From contig MSED01000003.1 of assembly GCA_002099365.1 (NCBI GenBank), positions 310,001 to 374,000 on the forward strand: 64,000 bases of DNA, written 5' to 3'. Positions 1-10,919 of this stretch are shown piece by piece. Positions within the stretch are counted from its first letter, which is position 1, and each line of letters begins with the position of its first letter. Both the position numbers and the translations under genes were made by a program. The notes under the pieces are model-generated. The model was not told where the DNA came from. It searched no databases and saw only the letters and a list, made by a program, of their open reading frames with translations. This stretch comes from Phialophora verrucosa. Its lineage: Eukaryota; Ascomycota; Eurotiomycetes; Chaetothyriales; Herpotrichiellaceae.

Positions 1-2110
1 TCAGAAGCACAGCCTCCGCCTCGGCCCAACCCTGGGCGTAGTAGTTCGGCGAACAACGTCAACGGGCATGGCTCAACTCCTGATGTGGCCACAGCCCAGT
101 CGCCGTCGGTCGCGGGCCTCTCTGCGCGGGCTGTTTCAGTGAATGATACCATTTCGCGGGTCCATCAACCACACGAGATGTCGTTCAACCTCGACCAGCA
201 GACCCACCGGATCAAGATGATGGGGTCCAGCAGTTCGCAAACTCTGGCCAAATCGCTTGACGTGTACTTCGCGCGAGCCAAAATGGGCTCTTTATCCGAA
301 TATTTTGTGCACGGCATGCGACATGCAGAAGAGGTGGTCCTTCCCATGTCTGCCGCCAATTTGCCCTCTTTTCCCGACCTTGACACCTGCAATGCATACA
401 TGTCGGCCTACTTCAAGCGAATACATGTTCTCTTCCCTATCTTCGACATTGATCAACTTCGGAGCACCATCCGTCGTCTGAGCGCCATGTCGAGCCTTCA
501 AACACTCCCCACGCAGCAAATACCCCTCTTAGCCGGCGCCTATTTGGCCTTAAGCTTGGGCGCGGATGAGGGATCACCGCGACCCACGCCCGATGGAAAC
601 ATCCTTCTCGAGGCAGCCACGAGCTTGCTAGGCCATGTTATTCTCATGCCATATCTACCATCCGTGCAGTGCCTGCTCATGTTTGCCATCTGCTACCGTG
701 GCCGCAACAAGGAGGGCGTGGCATGGCAGATGGTTGGAATGGCGATCCGAATTGCCCATACGCTAGGTCTCCACCGCTTTTCCTCCGCCCAGCCCTCGGC
801 TCAGCACGGCATCCAGGGCAAACAGGCTCAGCTGTTCCACGCGCGTATATGGGGGATCTGCTGCTGTCTAGAAAAGATCATGCAGCTGGAGTCAGGCAGA
901 CCTTCCGCGATCGCAGCAGTGGATCGCGATCAAATGATGGGTCCTGAGCAACAGCCCAAAGGTCACGACTTTTTGCAATGGTCCGTCGGCCTGGCGCAGA
1001 TCCAAGGTATGATCAGCGACCACATATATGGGCAGACCACGGAGCCGCGGACAGCCGTGCGGCTCTTACGGGACACCGCTCGGCTAGACGAGCTTCTGAC
1101 TTCCTGGGTTAGCTCCATTCCTTACCAATTCCAACCACGTGGCGACTTGCTGTGCCCGCCAGAGGAATTCCACATGGCGGCTCATATATCCATCCAGTAC
1201 AACCAGGCCCTGATAGCTCTGCACCGGGTGGCCTTGATTGCTCCGACGGCCAGCTTTCAAGCCGGGGTTGCGGAGCTCTGCGCCAATGAACCTTCCACAT
1301 ACCGACTCCAAGAGGGCGAGTCGATTTGTGTGAACAGTGCCCGAGCAATCGCGCACCTTACCGTCGAGATGGCAGAGCGCAAAACTAACAGTCGCCTCAT
1401 CACTGCCGGGAGCGAGTTGCTTGCCTGCGTAGTGTTGGCCTTCTTCCTCATGAAAACTTCTTCCCGCAGATCTCAGGCGGCCGATCTTGAGGTGAGTCCG
1501 ACCGAGCAAACCATCCCAACGCAGCGCTGATGTGCGTGTACAATAGCTCCTAAAGGCCACTGCGGAAGTAGTGGCCGAACAGTTTTCGAACTCGGGGATG
1601 GATCCGCGCTTCTCAGAAGGTGAGCACCACTCTATCCTGAACAAGCTGGTGTTTCCGTCTAACCTCGTGTGCACAGCTCCCCTCGGCATCTACCGACGAG
1701 TGTCGGCACACTTTGAGAATGTTCGGCGTTCAGAGATGCGGTCGTCTGACCAGAGTAAAGACATTGGTGACGCGGCTTCACTCTATGTCAACGGTACGAA
1801 TACTTCCCCCTCTAATAGGCTCGGCACGCCGCAGCCCCATATCGATGCCATGCCGCAGCTGTCCAACGGAAACGATCACGAGGCTTTTGGCTACGAGCTA
1901 GGCCAAGGAATGCCGGCGCATGCTTCGCACATGTCTATGCACTATTCGGACTCCAGATTGGCGCCGGGGGCAGCAGGTCTTGAAGGAAGCCTGCCCTTCA
2001 CGGGTCTCGGCGTGGAAGACTTATGGAATTGGATGCTCGTCGCCGACACCACCGAGGCCAACACCGATTTGGACTGGACGCAATTTGTAAATCATCCACA
2101 GCCGTCATGA
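1..2110 (+). CDS. Fungal-specific transcription factor, 5' truncated by window edge
   Basis: The frame is open from the first base. It runs through exon 1 (1-1491), a 55-nt intron (1492-1546, gtgagt...atag) and exon 2 (1547-2110, stop TGA). The visible part is about 684 residues. The middle holds the fungal transcription-factor regulatory region (PF04082 type). It begins near residue 125 with a stretch on an extracellular-like 'YFKRIHVLFPIFD' pattern and continues with the hallmark 'IRIAHTLGLHR'. Any Zn2Cys6 DNA-binding domain would lie upstream, outside the window. The C-terminus is rich in Asp, Glu, Trp and Asn (around 'DLWNWMLVADTT'), as in an acidic activation region. Family membership is clear; the target pathway is not visible. 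It lies about 1.8 kb from the end of the BVMO gene, so a role in that small cluster is possible but is inference. Confidence 0.85.
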
Positions 2111-3043
2111 TCACATGATTCATGGAGCTTGCTTTGATCAATGGCACTGTCCGGAGCAGTATCACTTTCTCTTCCGTCAGTGTTCAGGTATCGGTCTCAT
2201 GACTGACGCTCACGAATTCCTGGACGATACTCTCTTCAATTAAAGCGGGCCTTCGTGCCGTCTGGAAATGCACGTACTAGTACAGGCCATGGAACCCGTA
2301 TCCGTCTGCTGACGTTCACATTGATTGTTCCTTAGTCTGCTCTACCGGGGTCTGCGAGAATTTGCCAACACTACAGCGGCAGGCTAGTTTGGGCCCGAAC
2401 CAGAATCGCGAACTATAGATTGTCCAGCTTCTAAGACGCTGGAGTGAAGGATGTGGCAAGTCTCGGTCTAGTATACTCGACGTCGTCGAAGTGTTGTACC
2501 ACATGGCGAGGTCTGTTCAATATTCTTCAATCTTGTCAAAAGTGTTGTGGGGCGCTGGCAACGGCACATCCAATTTCCACGAGCGTTTCGTCCCGTAGAC
2601 ATCGGCTTCCTATAGAGCACCAAGCGTCAGTAAGGACCTTCCTCAACATTCTTGTCGGTGGGTTCCTACGTGTATTCGGGCATGGCGCCCACGTTCTCTG
2701 CCGCCGAGAGGTCAGACTCAACACCAGCCATCAGCCAGAACCCCCTGGCAGTTTGGACGTCCCCGGCCACCTCGATCAGAGGTTTCGTTGTTTCGTGCAG
2801 GATCAGCTTGCCTTCCGGAATGGGCAGCCGGAGTGATGTTTCATCACGCTGTCGTAGGGTCTTCGGGTGTGTCTTTTTCCCAAGTAGTGTCGACACAGGG
2901 GTGTAATCTGCTTGGGTGTATCACTGTGCCGGCCGCCTTCGAGTCTCGCAGCCTCAAACGGCCGGGTTTGCCTTCGTCCTCCTTATACATCTAACGCATG
3001 ACATCAGAATCCTGTCGGCCATGGTGATGGCTGGCCGTTGACG

Positions 3044-3084
3044 GCTGTGAGAAGGAGAGGCTCTGAAAGCTGTGAGAAGGAGAG
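3044..3084. repeat. Two-copy tandem repeat, period about 25 bp
   Basis: The 16-mer gctgtgagaaggagag occurs at 3044 and again at 3069, with unlike DNA between. It is the first of three short tandem repeats within 400 bp. Confidence 0.7.
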
Positions 3085-3205
3085 TCGAGAAGGTGTTGAG
3101 AAGTCGGAGTGAGGTGCAATAAATGAGAGGAAATGAGCTCAAGATATAGGAGTTTTGCGGCTCTCTTCGCAGCAATGAATAGGAAACTGCCCAAAGTGAC
3201 TCAGA

Positions 3206-3313
3206 GATCAAACTGGCTGGTGGTGAATCTGCGATCAAACTGCCTAGTGACGTACCTGAGACCGAACCACCTCGAGGTGAATCCATGACCAAACTGTCTG
3301 GTGGTTAATCGAG
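3206..3313. repeat. 27-bp minisatellite, four degenerate copies
   Basis: Four units start exactly 27 bp apart at 3206, 3233, 3260 and 3287. Each follows a pattern like gaycaaactg followed by ctggtggtgaat with substitutions and no indels. A weaker half-copy precedes the first unit near 3180. The unit is a multiple of three, so both strands stay open over it, which explains a spurious frame on the minus strand. Confidence 0.75.
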
Positions 3314-3365
3314 ATGACTTCTAGGCAAATGGGCAAACCAGTCACCGGTCCGCAGTCTCTACTTC

Positions 3366-3443
3366 GCTGTCACCACATGAGCACCTTCCCAGCCGTCACC
3401 TCGTGAGCACCTTCCCAGCTGTCACCTACCATTGAGCGCCTTC
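3366..3443. repeat. 26-bp tandem repeat, about 2.5 copies
   Basis: The motif gagcaccttcccagc starts at 3379 and 3405. A decayed copy (gagcgccttc) follows at 3434, and the linking gctgtcacc also recurs. Confidence 0.7.
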
Positions 3444-3901
3444 TATCTTCACATTCGTCACTGCATTTGCTGACTTGCGACAAGCCGCAGACTTCACTCA
3501 TTAACGACTCGATCACCCGCATGCTCATGGTATTACTCGGTATGACTCTGCTGCCGCGCCGGTACACCGAATATTCAAGGTCGCTAGCGGTCCACATGAA
3601 CAGAAAGGGTCTTGTACTTCAATCGAGGTCAATTGCAGCATGTCATCGTTGGATGTGTGAAGAGTGAAAGACGATGAACTGGAATGGCTGTATAAGGAAA
3701 GTCTGGCGGGATTACGTGAGCAGTGGCTGGTGGCACGTGACTGCGCATTCGCTGACTACCTCTCTACATCTTCTAGGACAACAGCACACCATCACACCAT
3801 CGCACCGCTCGGCGACGTTGCCTCGACGTTCCCCTGACGTTCCCCTAGCCCCAGGATTGGTTTCCTAGCGGCGGGGAAGCCGCTCTGCCTGTCTCCAACC
3901 C

Positions 3902-5791
3902 TCACGCCTTCACAATGTGGAATCCGCCGAAGTCTGGAAGGGCTCTGCGGATTTCCTGGCCATAATCATAAAGACCGCCGGCGTAGTTCGTCTGCTCCAT
4001 CTTTTTCTTTGGATCAGATCCACCCATATACGTGCTCTTTGTCGTTGGAAAGAGGGTTTTATCGCTCAGCTCGTTGATTTTCCTCTTCCACTCTCTCCCG
4101 GCAGCATCGGTGGGGTTGATGTATTTGATCCCCTGGCGTTCCATCTGCTTGATGGCATCGGTGATCCATCTGCCCTGCACCTCGACGCTGGTCGGTCCAT
4201 TGCTCAGCAATGTTGGGCCGTGTGGGCCGTAAAGATGGAACATGTTGGGGTATCCTGGGACTGTAGTTCCAAGGTATGTCACCGCGCCCGACTTCCACTC
4301 TTCGTCAAGTGTCTTGCCGTTGATATTCTGGAGGCCCATGGCTGTCATGCCGCCAGTAACGACGTCAAACCCGGTGGCGATGCAGATGATGTCGAAATCA
4401 TAATGTGTGCCGTCTTGGAGCTTAATGCCAGTCTCATCGAAGCCGACAATGGGGTTGTTCTTGATGTTGACGACGTCAACATTGTCGCGGTTGAACTGCT
4501 CGAGGTAGCGATATTCAAGGCAGGGACGCTTCACTCCCCACGGGTGGGGGGGCTCGACCGGGGTGAGAATATCGCGCTTGCGTTGGTCCTTCAATCTTGC
4601 GCTTTGGTGCTTCTGCCAGAAGTCGTACACAGCCCGGTTGGCCTTGGGATCGATGAGGTAGTCCTTGTAGTTCCCAAGCCAATAACGGAAGCCTCCATCG
4701 GTCCACAACTTCTCGAAGAACCTCTCGCGCTCTTCGGGCGAGTCCTCGAACGTGTTCTTCTCCGAGAAAGAGTACAAGAACCCGCCGAAGCAGCGTTCCC
4801 GAAGATCAAAGAGTTCTGGGTACCACCTCTTGCCTGCCCATTGCTCCTCGGCTGTTAGGGCACGAAGGCGCATAGGCACCGTCAAGTTTGGAGTCCTTTG
4901 GAAAACTTTGAGATCACCTGCCACGGGACCCCAGGCTTGAGTGACTTGAACGCCGGATGCTCCGGTGCCAATGATTGCACACTTCTTGCCTTTGACGTCG
5001 ATTTCCTCGTCAGGCCAGAAAGACGAGTGATGGACAATACCCTTGAACTTTTCGATCCCCGGCCAATCGGGCACATAACGCTTAGCAGCAAAGCCAGCGG
5101 CGACAACAAGGTACTTGGCCTTGGCAGTTCGGCCATCAGCCGTCTTGACATACCAGCGTCCTTCATCCGTGTTGAACTGGGCGCCGGTAACCACGCTCTC
5201 GAAGGCAGTGTGACTTTTGATGTCGAGGACCTTGTCGCAATGATCAAAGTAGTCACGGAGTTCTCTGTAAGTGGGGTAGTTGGATGGCCAGTTGTACCTG
5301 GAGCAGGTCAGCCACAGACACAGACTTCAGGCATACAAGGTCAAGCGTACGTCTTCCATGTTTCTTCGATTGACAGTTGGTACTCGGGAACTTCGGAGTC
5401 GACCATAGCTCCAGCTGTTCAAAAGTCAGACTGTGTCAACAATTGATGGCAGCAAGCCTTTACGGTAACAATTCCATCGCCAGGTGCCGCCGAGGTCAGT
5501 GCCAGCCTCGTAGATGACGGTCTTCAGGCCTGCTTTGCGAAGAGACCAGAAGCAGAACACGCCTCCGAAGCCGCCACCCACCACGAGGGCATCGACTTCC
5601 AGGTTGTCCGCGTATGGCCCGTCGGTTCTTCTGCGTCGACCATACTCCCAGAGCTTGGTCTTCAGCTTGGGGTTGGTCATTTCACCTGGGTCACCCATGG
5701 TCACGGTATTGTATGTCAACTTGCGGCGCTTTGGGCTTGGTCTTGACTCGGCAGAGATGATGATGGAGAGTGGTCGAGTTCGAAACGACAT
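3902..5791 (-). CDS. Baeyer-Villiger flavin monooxygenase
   Basis: Three exons: 5791-5464, 5414-5351 and 5297-3902, with introns of 49 nt (5415-5463) and 53 nt (5298-5350). The product is 595 residues from the first ATG, or 564 from an alternative ATG at 5698. An N-terminal FAD Rossmann motif GGGFGG lies at about residue 72. Next comes 'DLGGTWRWN', whose conserved continuation (CYPGAMVDSEVPEY) is restored by splicing. The BVMO fingerprint FKGIVHHSSFWP lies near residue 213 and a second, NADPH-type motif GTGASG near residue 236. The family inserts one oxygen atom from O2 next to a ketone, giving an ester or lactone, with NADPH. Length and motif order match cyclohexanone/phenylacetone-type enzymes; the substrate cannot be read. 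It is divergent from the hydrolase at 6413 across a 621-bp shared upstream region. Confidence 0.93.
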
Positions 5792-6412
5792 CTCGTCGTC
5801 TGAGTCTCTCTAAATAGAAAAAGCGCCATGTTATGGACGAGTCCTTGAATTGACTCTCCTCGGTTCTGTTTGGTGCCCGCAAATAGACCCTGGTCAGATC
5901 CCTCTGCCCTGACAAGGCGCACCATTGCGGCTCCGCATGGTAGCTACACCACCACCGCTGACCTCCAGGGACTCGGATCACGGCGAAAGTGATTTACCTG
6001 GCAAACGCGCCGTACTATTGTGCAATTGGATGGCGAAAGGAGCATAGGGAGGCTTAGCCATGCGGCAGAAGGGGTGTGTTGGCCAAAGGGTGTCTCTAGT
6101 ACTCGTTACCATCCTCCATCCGCACCTGTGACATCCGCAGTCCCATATTGCCGACACTTCAGCGTCAAAGTAGTTGCACACTCCGTCAAACACCAGCGGA
6201 ACCGCATAGCCTTTAGCCGAGTTGCGCAGGAGGAGGCATTTGAGGAGAATTGGAATAGAGGAAAGAGGGGAGTGCAGCGACTCACTTCATATTCACGCGG
6301 CATGCGCATGAGCCCTTCAAACCCTTATGACCCGTCCAACTCACGACAGTGCTGTTCACAGTCGATGAAGCTGAAGCCCTGATACTTCCTTGTGCATTCC
6401 GCCATCTTCAAA
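5792..6412. promoter_or_regulatory. Shared divergent promoter of BVMO and hydrolase
   Basis: This 621-bp region separates the start codons of the BVMO gene (-) and the beta-lactamase-like gene (+). It contains the perfect 10-bp inverted repeat GCGGCTCCGC at 5927-5936, that is CGG and CCG triplets 2 bp apart, the kind of half-site pair bound by Zn2Cys6 dimers. That reading is inference. No other gene is visible here. Confidence 0.5.
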
Positions 6413-7933
6413 ATGGTGCTCTCCAGCGAATCGGCCAACAACATCAAGTCGGCGCTGAATGCCGCGTGCGATGACGCGAACAAAGGTCTGCCAGGTGTCG
6501 TAGCTGTGGCAATTGGAAAAGATGGCAAGGAACTCTTTGCCCATGCTGCTGGCAAGCGCGGGTTTGGCTCGGAGGAGCCGATGACACTGGATAACATTTT
6601 CTGGATCGCATCTTGCACGAAAATGATCACCGGAGTCGCATGCATGCAGTTGGTAGAGCAAGGAACACTATCTTTGGATGATGCAGATCAAGTCGCACGT
6701 TTGTGCCCGGAGATCAAGACCTTGAGCGTCCTGCAGGCCGATGGGAAACTGGTTCCGGCAAAGAGGGGTGTCACTCTGAGAATGCTGTTGAGTCACACAG
6801 GTGGGATCTCATCCTCCCCGAGGCTCTATTAGCGTTGACAGGATCGTAGCTGGCTTCGGTTATGCATTCTTTCACGAAGGTCTCCGTGACCACAGCAAGC
6901 CTGTTGGCTACGACGAGTTTTCCGGTCATATCAAGGATATCGTCCAGCCACTAGTCCACCAGCCGGGAGAAGGATGGCAATATGGAGTGCGGCTTCCCTC
7001 TCATCCTCCTTGATTTCTGCTGACCGAGGAACCAGGTCAACATTGACTGGGCTGGTATTTGCGTTGAACGGGCTACCAACATGTCGTTGAACAATTACTT
7101 TCAACGCCATATATTCCAGCCCCTGGGCCTCAAGAATATTTCCATGTTTCCCAACGCTCAGATGAAGTCGAAGCTGGCGTATATGAACGGCCGCAGCCCG
7201 GATGGCCAGCTGTTCCCGAGAGACCACCTTCTACACCGCCCGTTGGTTGTAGAGACTGAGCAAGACATCGCGACGTGCGTGAACAGCGGTGGTGCTGGGG
7301 CATTTGCGCTGCCTCGAGAATACTGCCGTCAGTTGCTTTGCTTGAGACCGCAAGGAACACATCTGACGGAATACAGAGATCCTCGCAACCCTGCTCAATG
7401 ATGGCACATCGCCAATCACTGGCGCCCAGATTCTGAAGAAAGGGACGGTGGATCTGATGTTCCAAAATCAAATTCCCGAATTTCCCAACTTCGGGCGACA
7501 GGGCATCCCACCGGCAAAAGCGGACTTGACCAATCCCATACCAGACTTGTATCCTGGCAAAGAACAGGGCTGGGGTCTGACGTTTGTAAGTTGCCTGCTC
7601 TTCCTTGTCGTACAGCGGTTCCAGGCATTAACGTTCAGCAGATGCTCTCCGATGGCCCGACAGGGAGGTCGCCAGGCACAGGACATTGGTAAGTCCCTCC
7701 CTCCTCTGCGAAGCTGTCAACATTTTCCCAAGTCGTTACTGCTACTTTTCTGCCTCCATTGGCACAAACTAACGAGGTTCTTCAGGGCGGGCTTGCCAAA
7801 TCTCTATTGGTGGTGCGATCGAACTAAAGGCGTGGCGGGCATAATTTGCTCCCAGGTTCTTCCCTTTGCGGATCCTCAAGTGCTTGGTCTGTGGGTGAAT
7901 CTGGAGTCTGGAGTGTACAGCGGCCTAAGCTAG
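6413..7933 (+). CDS. Serine beta-lactamase-fold hydrolase / transesterase
   Basis: Six exons: 6413-6800, 6850-6986, 7036-7327, 7377-7585, 7639-7688 and 7786-7933. The phases are consistent and give 407 residues. Three of the five introns are exactly 49 nt. The protein fits the class-C beta-lactamase/esterase family PF00144. The S-x-x-K nucleophile motif is SCTK in 'WIASCTKMITG' near residue 70. After splicing, 'GEGWQYGVNIDWAG' supplies the catalytic Tyr (Y-G-V in place of Y-x-N). The fold suits ester hydrolysis or acyl transfer (EstB- and LovD-like members); true beta-lactamase action is unlikely in a fungus. There is no signal peptide, so it is probably cytosolic. It is divergent from the BVMO and may process the ester that enzyme makes (inference). 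Confidence 0.88.
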
Positions 7934-8396
7934 ACCCGGGCAAGGGAGTGCAGGAGGAGAGGGGTCGGCCGATGATTTGCGGTGGCAGGAAGAAGCAACC
8001 AGCTTGCGTGTAATGCTCAGTACTTGGTCATCCCGTAGCGTGCCATGCTGGGAAAGGCAATGATGACCTCGTGTCCTCCGTCTTCCGGCCGGCCCTGGTT
8101 CCTCTGCAGGCGCCGGTTGGTCAGAAGTTGGTCAAAGCTCTTGTCCGAAGCCGCACCGCCTACTTCCCGAGTGCACAGCTTGCTGCATATCTCGCGGGGC
8201 TAGGCCCTGACTGGGGCAAGTGCTCAAAGGCTGCCCCGGTAGCTCTCTGTACGGGTGCTCCGTGCCCTCTCGCCAGGCAATGCGAAAAGATCTCCTCTAC
8301 CCCGCAAACGGCGAGGGCCGGGGAAGCGTGGCAGGGGTTCAACCACGAACTCGCACGCCTGTCAAACAACAACTGACCTTCCCTTCAGGCCAAAGC
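7934..8396. other. Spacer upstream of second Zn2Cys6 regulator
   Basis: 463 bp between the hydrolase stop and the chosen ATG of the regulator. The reading frame of the regulator is open back to 8220. However, the residues there are not conserved-looking, and a 'cccttcag' acceptor-like sequence lies just before the ATG, so this is taken as leader. Confidence 0.4.
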
Positions 8397-10919
8397 ATGA
8401 CGTCTCGCATCGAAGCATCTGTGCTACCTCCGCAAGACATGGCTCAGACCGTCACGTACCGCCGTCGCCAGAACAAAAGCTGCGATCAGTGTCGATTCGG
8501 CAAGCGTCGCTGCGATGTTCAAGTGAACGTCCAGCACCTCCGAGAAGCTGACACTCTCGATGACCGGGGTGAAGACAACGAGACTTCGAACTTCCTGTCG
8601 CATCCTGCTCCGTGCTCGAATTGCAAGAAATGGAAGAAGACGTGCACCATCGACTGGATACGCTCGCGAAGGTCGAAAGGAACGTCGCGCGTCACTAAAG
8701 AGCCCGTCGTGCAAGGAGCGTACGATGACTGGAACTCTCAACTTCCGCCGGAAGGTGTCGAATCCATGCTCGGCGATCCTCTGAGCAAATCCATCTCCGG
8801 TGACTCTTGCCAGGATGACTTCAGTCTTGGTTCGATGCCAAACGCCTCCTTCAACGGCTTCTTCATGGTACAGCAAGATGATTCGGCCATTCCCACAGAT
8901 CCACAACCTTACCCAGCTGCGTATGAGTACACACCTCTTCTGCCAATGGAGCAAAGCTCCAACAGCATTGATGCGACCCAGCTTGCGCTCGATCCAGGTT
9001 TCCAGATCGGTAGCCAGTCTGCGTCAAGTTACAGCTCCGATACCTTTGGCTTCTGGGGCACCCCGATATCAAATACTCAGTCAATCGCAGGTTCTCAAGG
9101 ATACGAGCCAGCTGCAGAAGAACCTCGCTACTCCCCTTCCTTTCACGACTATGTCTTGCTGAGCAAGACCCCTTCACCATTCGCCGCCCATTCTCTGGCA
9201 GAGGATCATAATCGCCTCTACATCAAAAAAGGCCTCCTGAAGATTTATCACGACTCTTTTGAAGGCGCGCTGAGCTGCTGGCTCACCGAGAGAAATTGTC
9301 CTTACGCCTCGAGTCCATTTGTCGATGAAAAGGACGTGTGGAGCTCGAAATGGTCCAACAGAATAGTGACTCGAGTCCGCGCATTAGACGAGACCTACTC
9401 CAAGACCGGGCTTCTGTCGAGCGACGAGCAGAAACAGGCCTCAAATGTGCTGAGCCTTGTTGTTATGGCCTTTGCGGTGCAGTGGGCTCAGACTGCCTAT
9501 GGTAACCAGTATGCAGATCATAACAACCTCAGCAACCAACTGCCTGAGCATGGTATCTTCGGGCGAAACATGCAAAAGGCATTGTGGCACAAAGCAAACA
9601 TGGCCCTCAGTCAGGCCGCAGGCAATCCATCGTTCAAGATCATTTTCGCCGGGATCATCCTGTCTTTGACACAACGTCCAATGGACTCCGCGGAGGCTCT
9701 CCCAGTTCCGGGCGCGCGGAGACAGGGCAACCTAGCATCATTGCGCAAGATTCTCAACGACGAGAATGGCCCTGTCCTGTTAGATGTTGCAGTTCGCAAA
9801 CTGCACGACCATCGACGAAGGCTCAAAGATGCTGAATGCGTTTCTGTCAGAGAAGCTTCAGGAGTCCAGCCATCACCTATCCTTGGCGAGCAGGACAAAC
9901 AAACATTCGGGCTCCTCTTTTGGCTGGCCGTCATGTTTGACACGTTATCTTCGGCCATGAACCGTCGATCTTTCGCTCTAAACGATGGCGACACCAAGAT
10001 GGAAGACGTGGAGTCATCGCCTGCCCCAAGGCTTTCCACGTCCCTCGACGGCTTCGCCTATGATCTCGATGGCTACTCGGATTTTTCAACCATGAACGTC
10101 TCCTACCTCTCACGGGAGTCGGAGGTTTGGGGGAGCTACTTTCTGCGTCAACACTCCCGCGTCGGAGACCTTCGCAAGCAAACCACCCGTTGGCCTTGCT
10201 CCTACGTTGATGCAGCGTCATGCCTTGCTGATGCAGCTCCCGTCAAGGTGCTCGTGTTTCGTCGACTAGGCCATCTCCAAGACCTCTACTATCAGCGTGC
10301 GCCTGCCGAGGAGATCGAGAAGGCCATTGCAGCTACGCTGGAGGTCTACAACCATTGGAAGACTACATACGGTCTATTTATTGGCGACTGTGTGCGCAGT
10401 CACGAAAGCCTCCCACCTCGAATTCAGTCATGGTACATCCTCCTGGCCAGTCACTGGCATTTGGCCATTCTCTTGCTGGCCGATTTGGTTGAGAAAATGG
10501 ATGATCTGAACATGACCGTGCAAGCCAACCGAACTACTAGGCAGACTACTGATTTTGCCCAAACGTTGCGTCTGCACTCTGTGTACGCCGTGTCTGACCT
10601 GGGCCGGTGTTCTCGTCTAAGCGACGAGGACCACTCCTTCTCACAATCGCCTGATTTTCACCACGCCGTCAACAAGGCGGCCCTGCTCACGGAACCTTGG
10701 ACAGTGGTGCTGGTGCGTTCGTTTGCACACGCAGGTGAAGTTCTCGTCGAACTGGTTCAATCAAGGCGCGGCACGGGTTTCTTCATGGATGCAGTCAACC
10801 TCGCAGAAGCGAGAAGCCGTCTGGATGATTGTATTGAAGCCTTGTGGCTGCTGGGCCGGAAAAGCGATATGGCACTATCTGCAGCGAAGATTTTGCAGGC
10901 GGCTGTCGACCAGGCGTGA
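8397..10919 (+). CDS. Zn2Cys6 transcription factor
   Basis: A single open frame of 840 residues from the ATG at 8397. In-frame ATGs upstream (for example 8280) cannot be excluded. The binuclear zinc cluster starts about residue 30: CDQCRFGKRRC, then a 33-residue linker, then CSNCKKWKKTC, giving Cys spacing x2-x6-x33-x2-x6. The first five spacings are canonical apart from the linker, which is usually 5-16 residues. A Ser/Gln/Pro-rich segment follows, then a long helical region (about 330-830) as in the fungal transcription-factor middle homology region. It is nuclear and DNA-binding by family. As the nearest regulator to the BVMO/hydrolase pair it is a natural candidate local regulator, but no target is demonstrable. 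See the finding on a possible 60-nt intron at 8523-8582. Confidence 0.92.
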   Translation: MTSRIEASVLPPQDMAQTVTYRRRQNKSCDQCRFGKRRCDVQVNVQHLREADTLDDRGEDNETSNFLSHPAPCSNCKKWKKTCTIDWIRSRRSKGTSRVTKEPVVQGAYDDWNSQLPPEGVESMLGDPLSKSISGDSCQDDFSLGSMPNASFNGFFMVQQDDSAIPTDPQPYPAAYEYTPLLPMEQSSNSIDATQLALDPGFQIGSQSASSYSSDTFGFWGTPISNTQSIAGSQGYEPAAEEPRYSPSFHDYVLLSKTPSPFAAHSLAEDHNRLYIKKGLLKIYHDSFEGALSCWLTERNCPYASSPFVDEKDVWSSKWSNRIVTRVRALDETYSKTGLLSSDEQKQASNVLSLVVMAFAVQWAQTAYGNQYADHNNLSNQLPEHGIFGRNMQKALWHKANMALSQAAGNPSFKIIFAGIILSLTQRPMDSAEALPVPGARRQGNLASLRKILNDENGPVLLDVAVRKLHDHRRRLKDAECVSVREASGVQPSPILGEQDKQTFGLLFWLAVMFDTLSSAMNRRSFALNDGDTKMEDVESSPAPRLSTSLDGFAYDLDGYSDFSTMNVSYLSRESEVWGSYFLRQHSRVGDLRKQTTRWPCSYVDAASCLADAAPVKVLVFRRLGHLQDLYYQRAPAEEIEKAIAATLEVYNHWKTTYGLFIGDCVRSHESLPPRIQSWYILLASHWHLAILLLADLVEKMDDLNMTVQANRTTRQTTDFAQTLRLHSVYAVSDLGRCSRLSDEDHSFSQSPDFHHAVNKAALLTEPWTVVLVRSFAHAGEVLVELVQSRRGTGFFMDAVNLAEARSRLDDCIEALWLLGRKSDMALSAAKILQAAVDQA

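Larger units (their letters stand above)
2111..3901. other. Gene-free stretch with several minisatellites
   Basis: Small frames here show no protein-like composition or consistent splicing, and I see no gene. The 3' part (about 3040-3445) holds three different short tandem repeats, listed separately. The stretch separates the first regulator (+) from the 3' end of the BVMO gene (-), so it should contain both 3' untranslated regions. Confidence 0.5.

Noticed and set aside
3917..4858. 313-codon frame on the plus strand
   Set aside because: It lies wholly antisense to the well-supported BVMO exon and its translation has no domain; codon bias of the real gene keeps it open.
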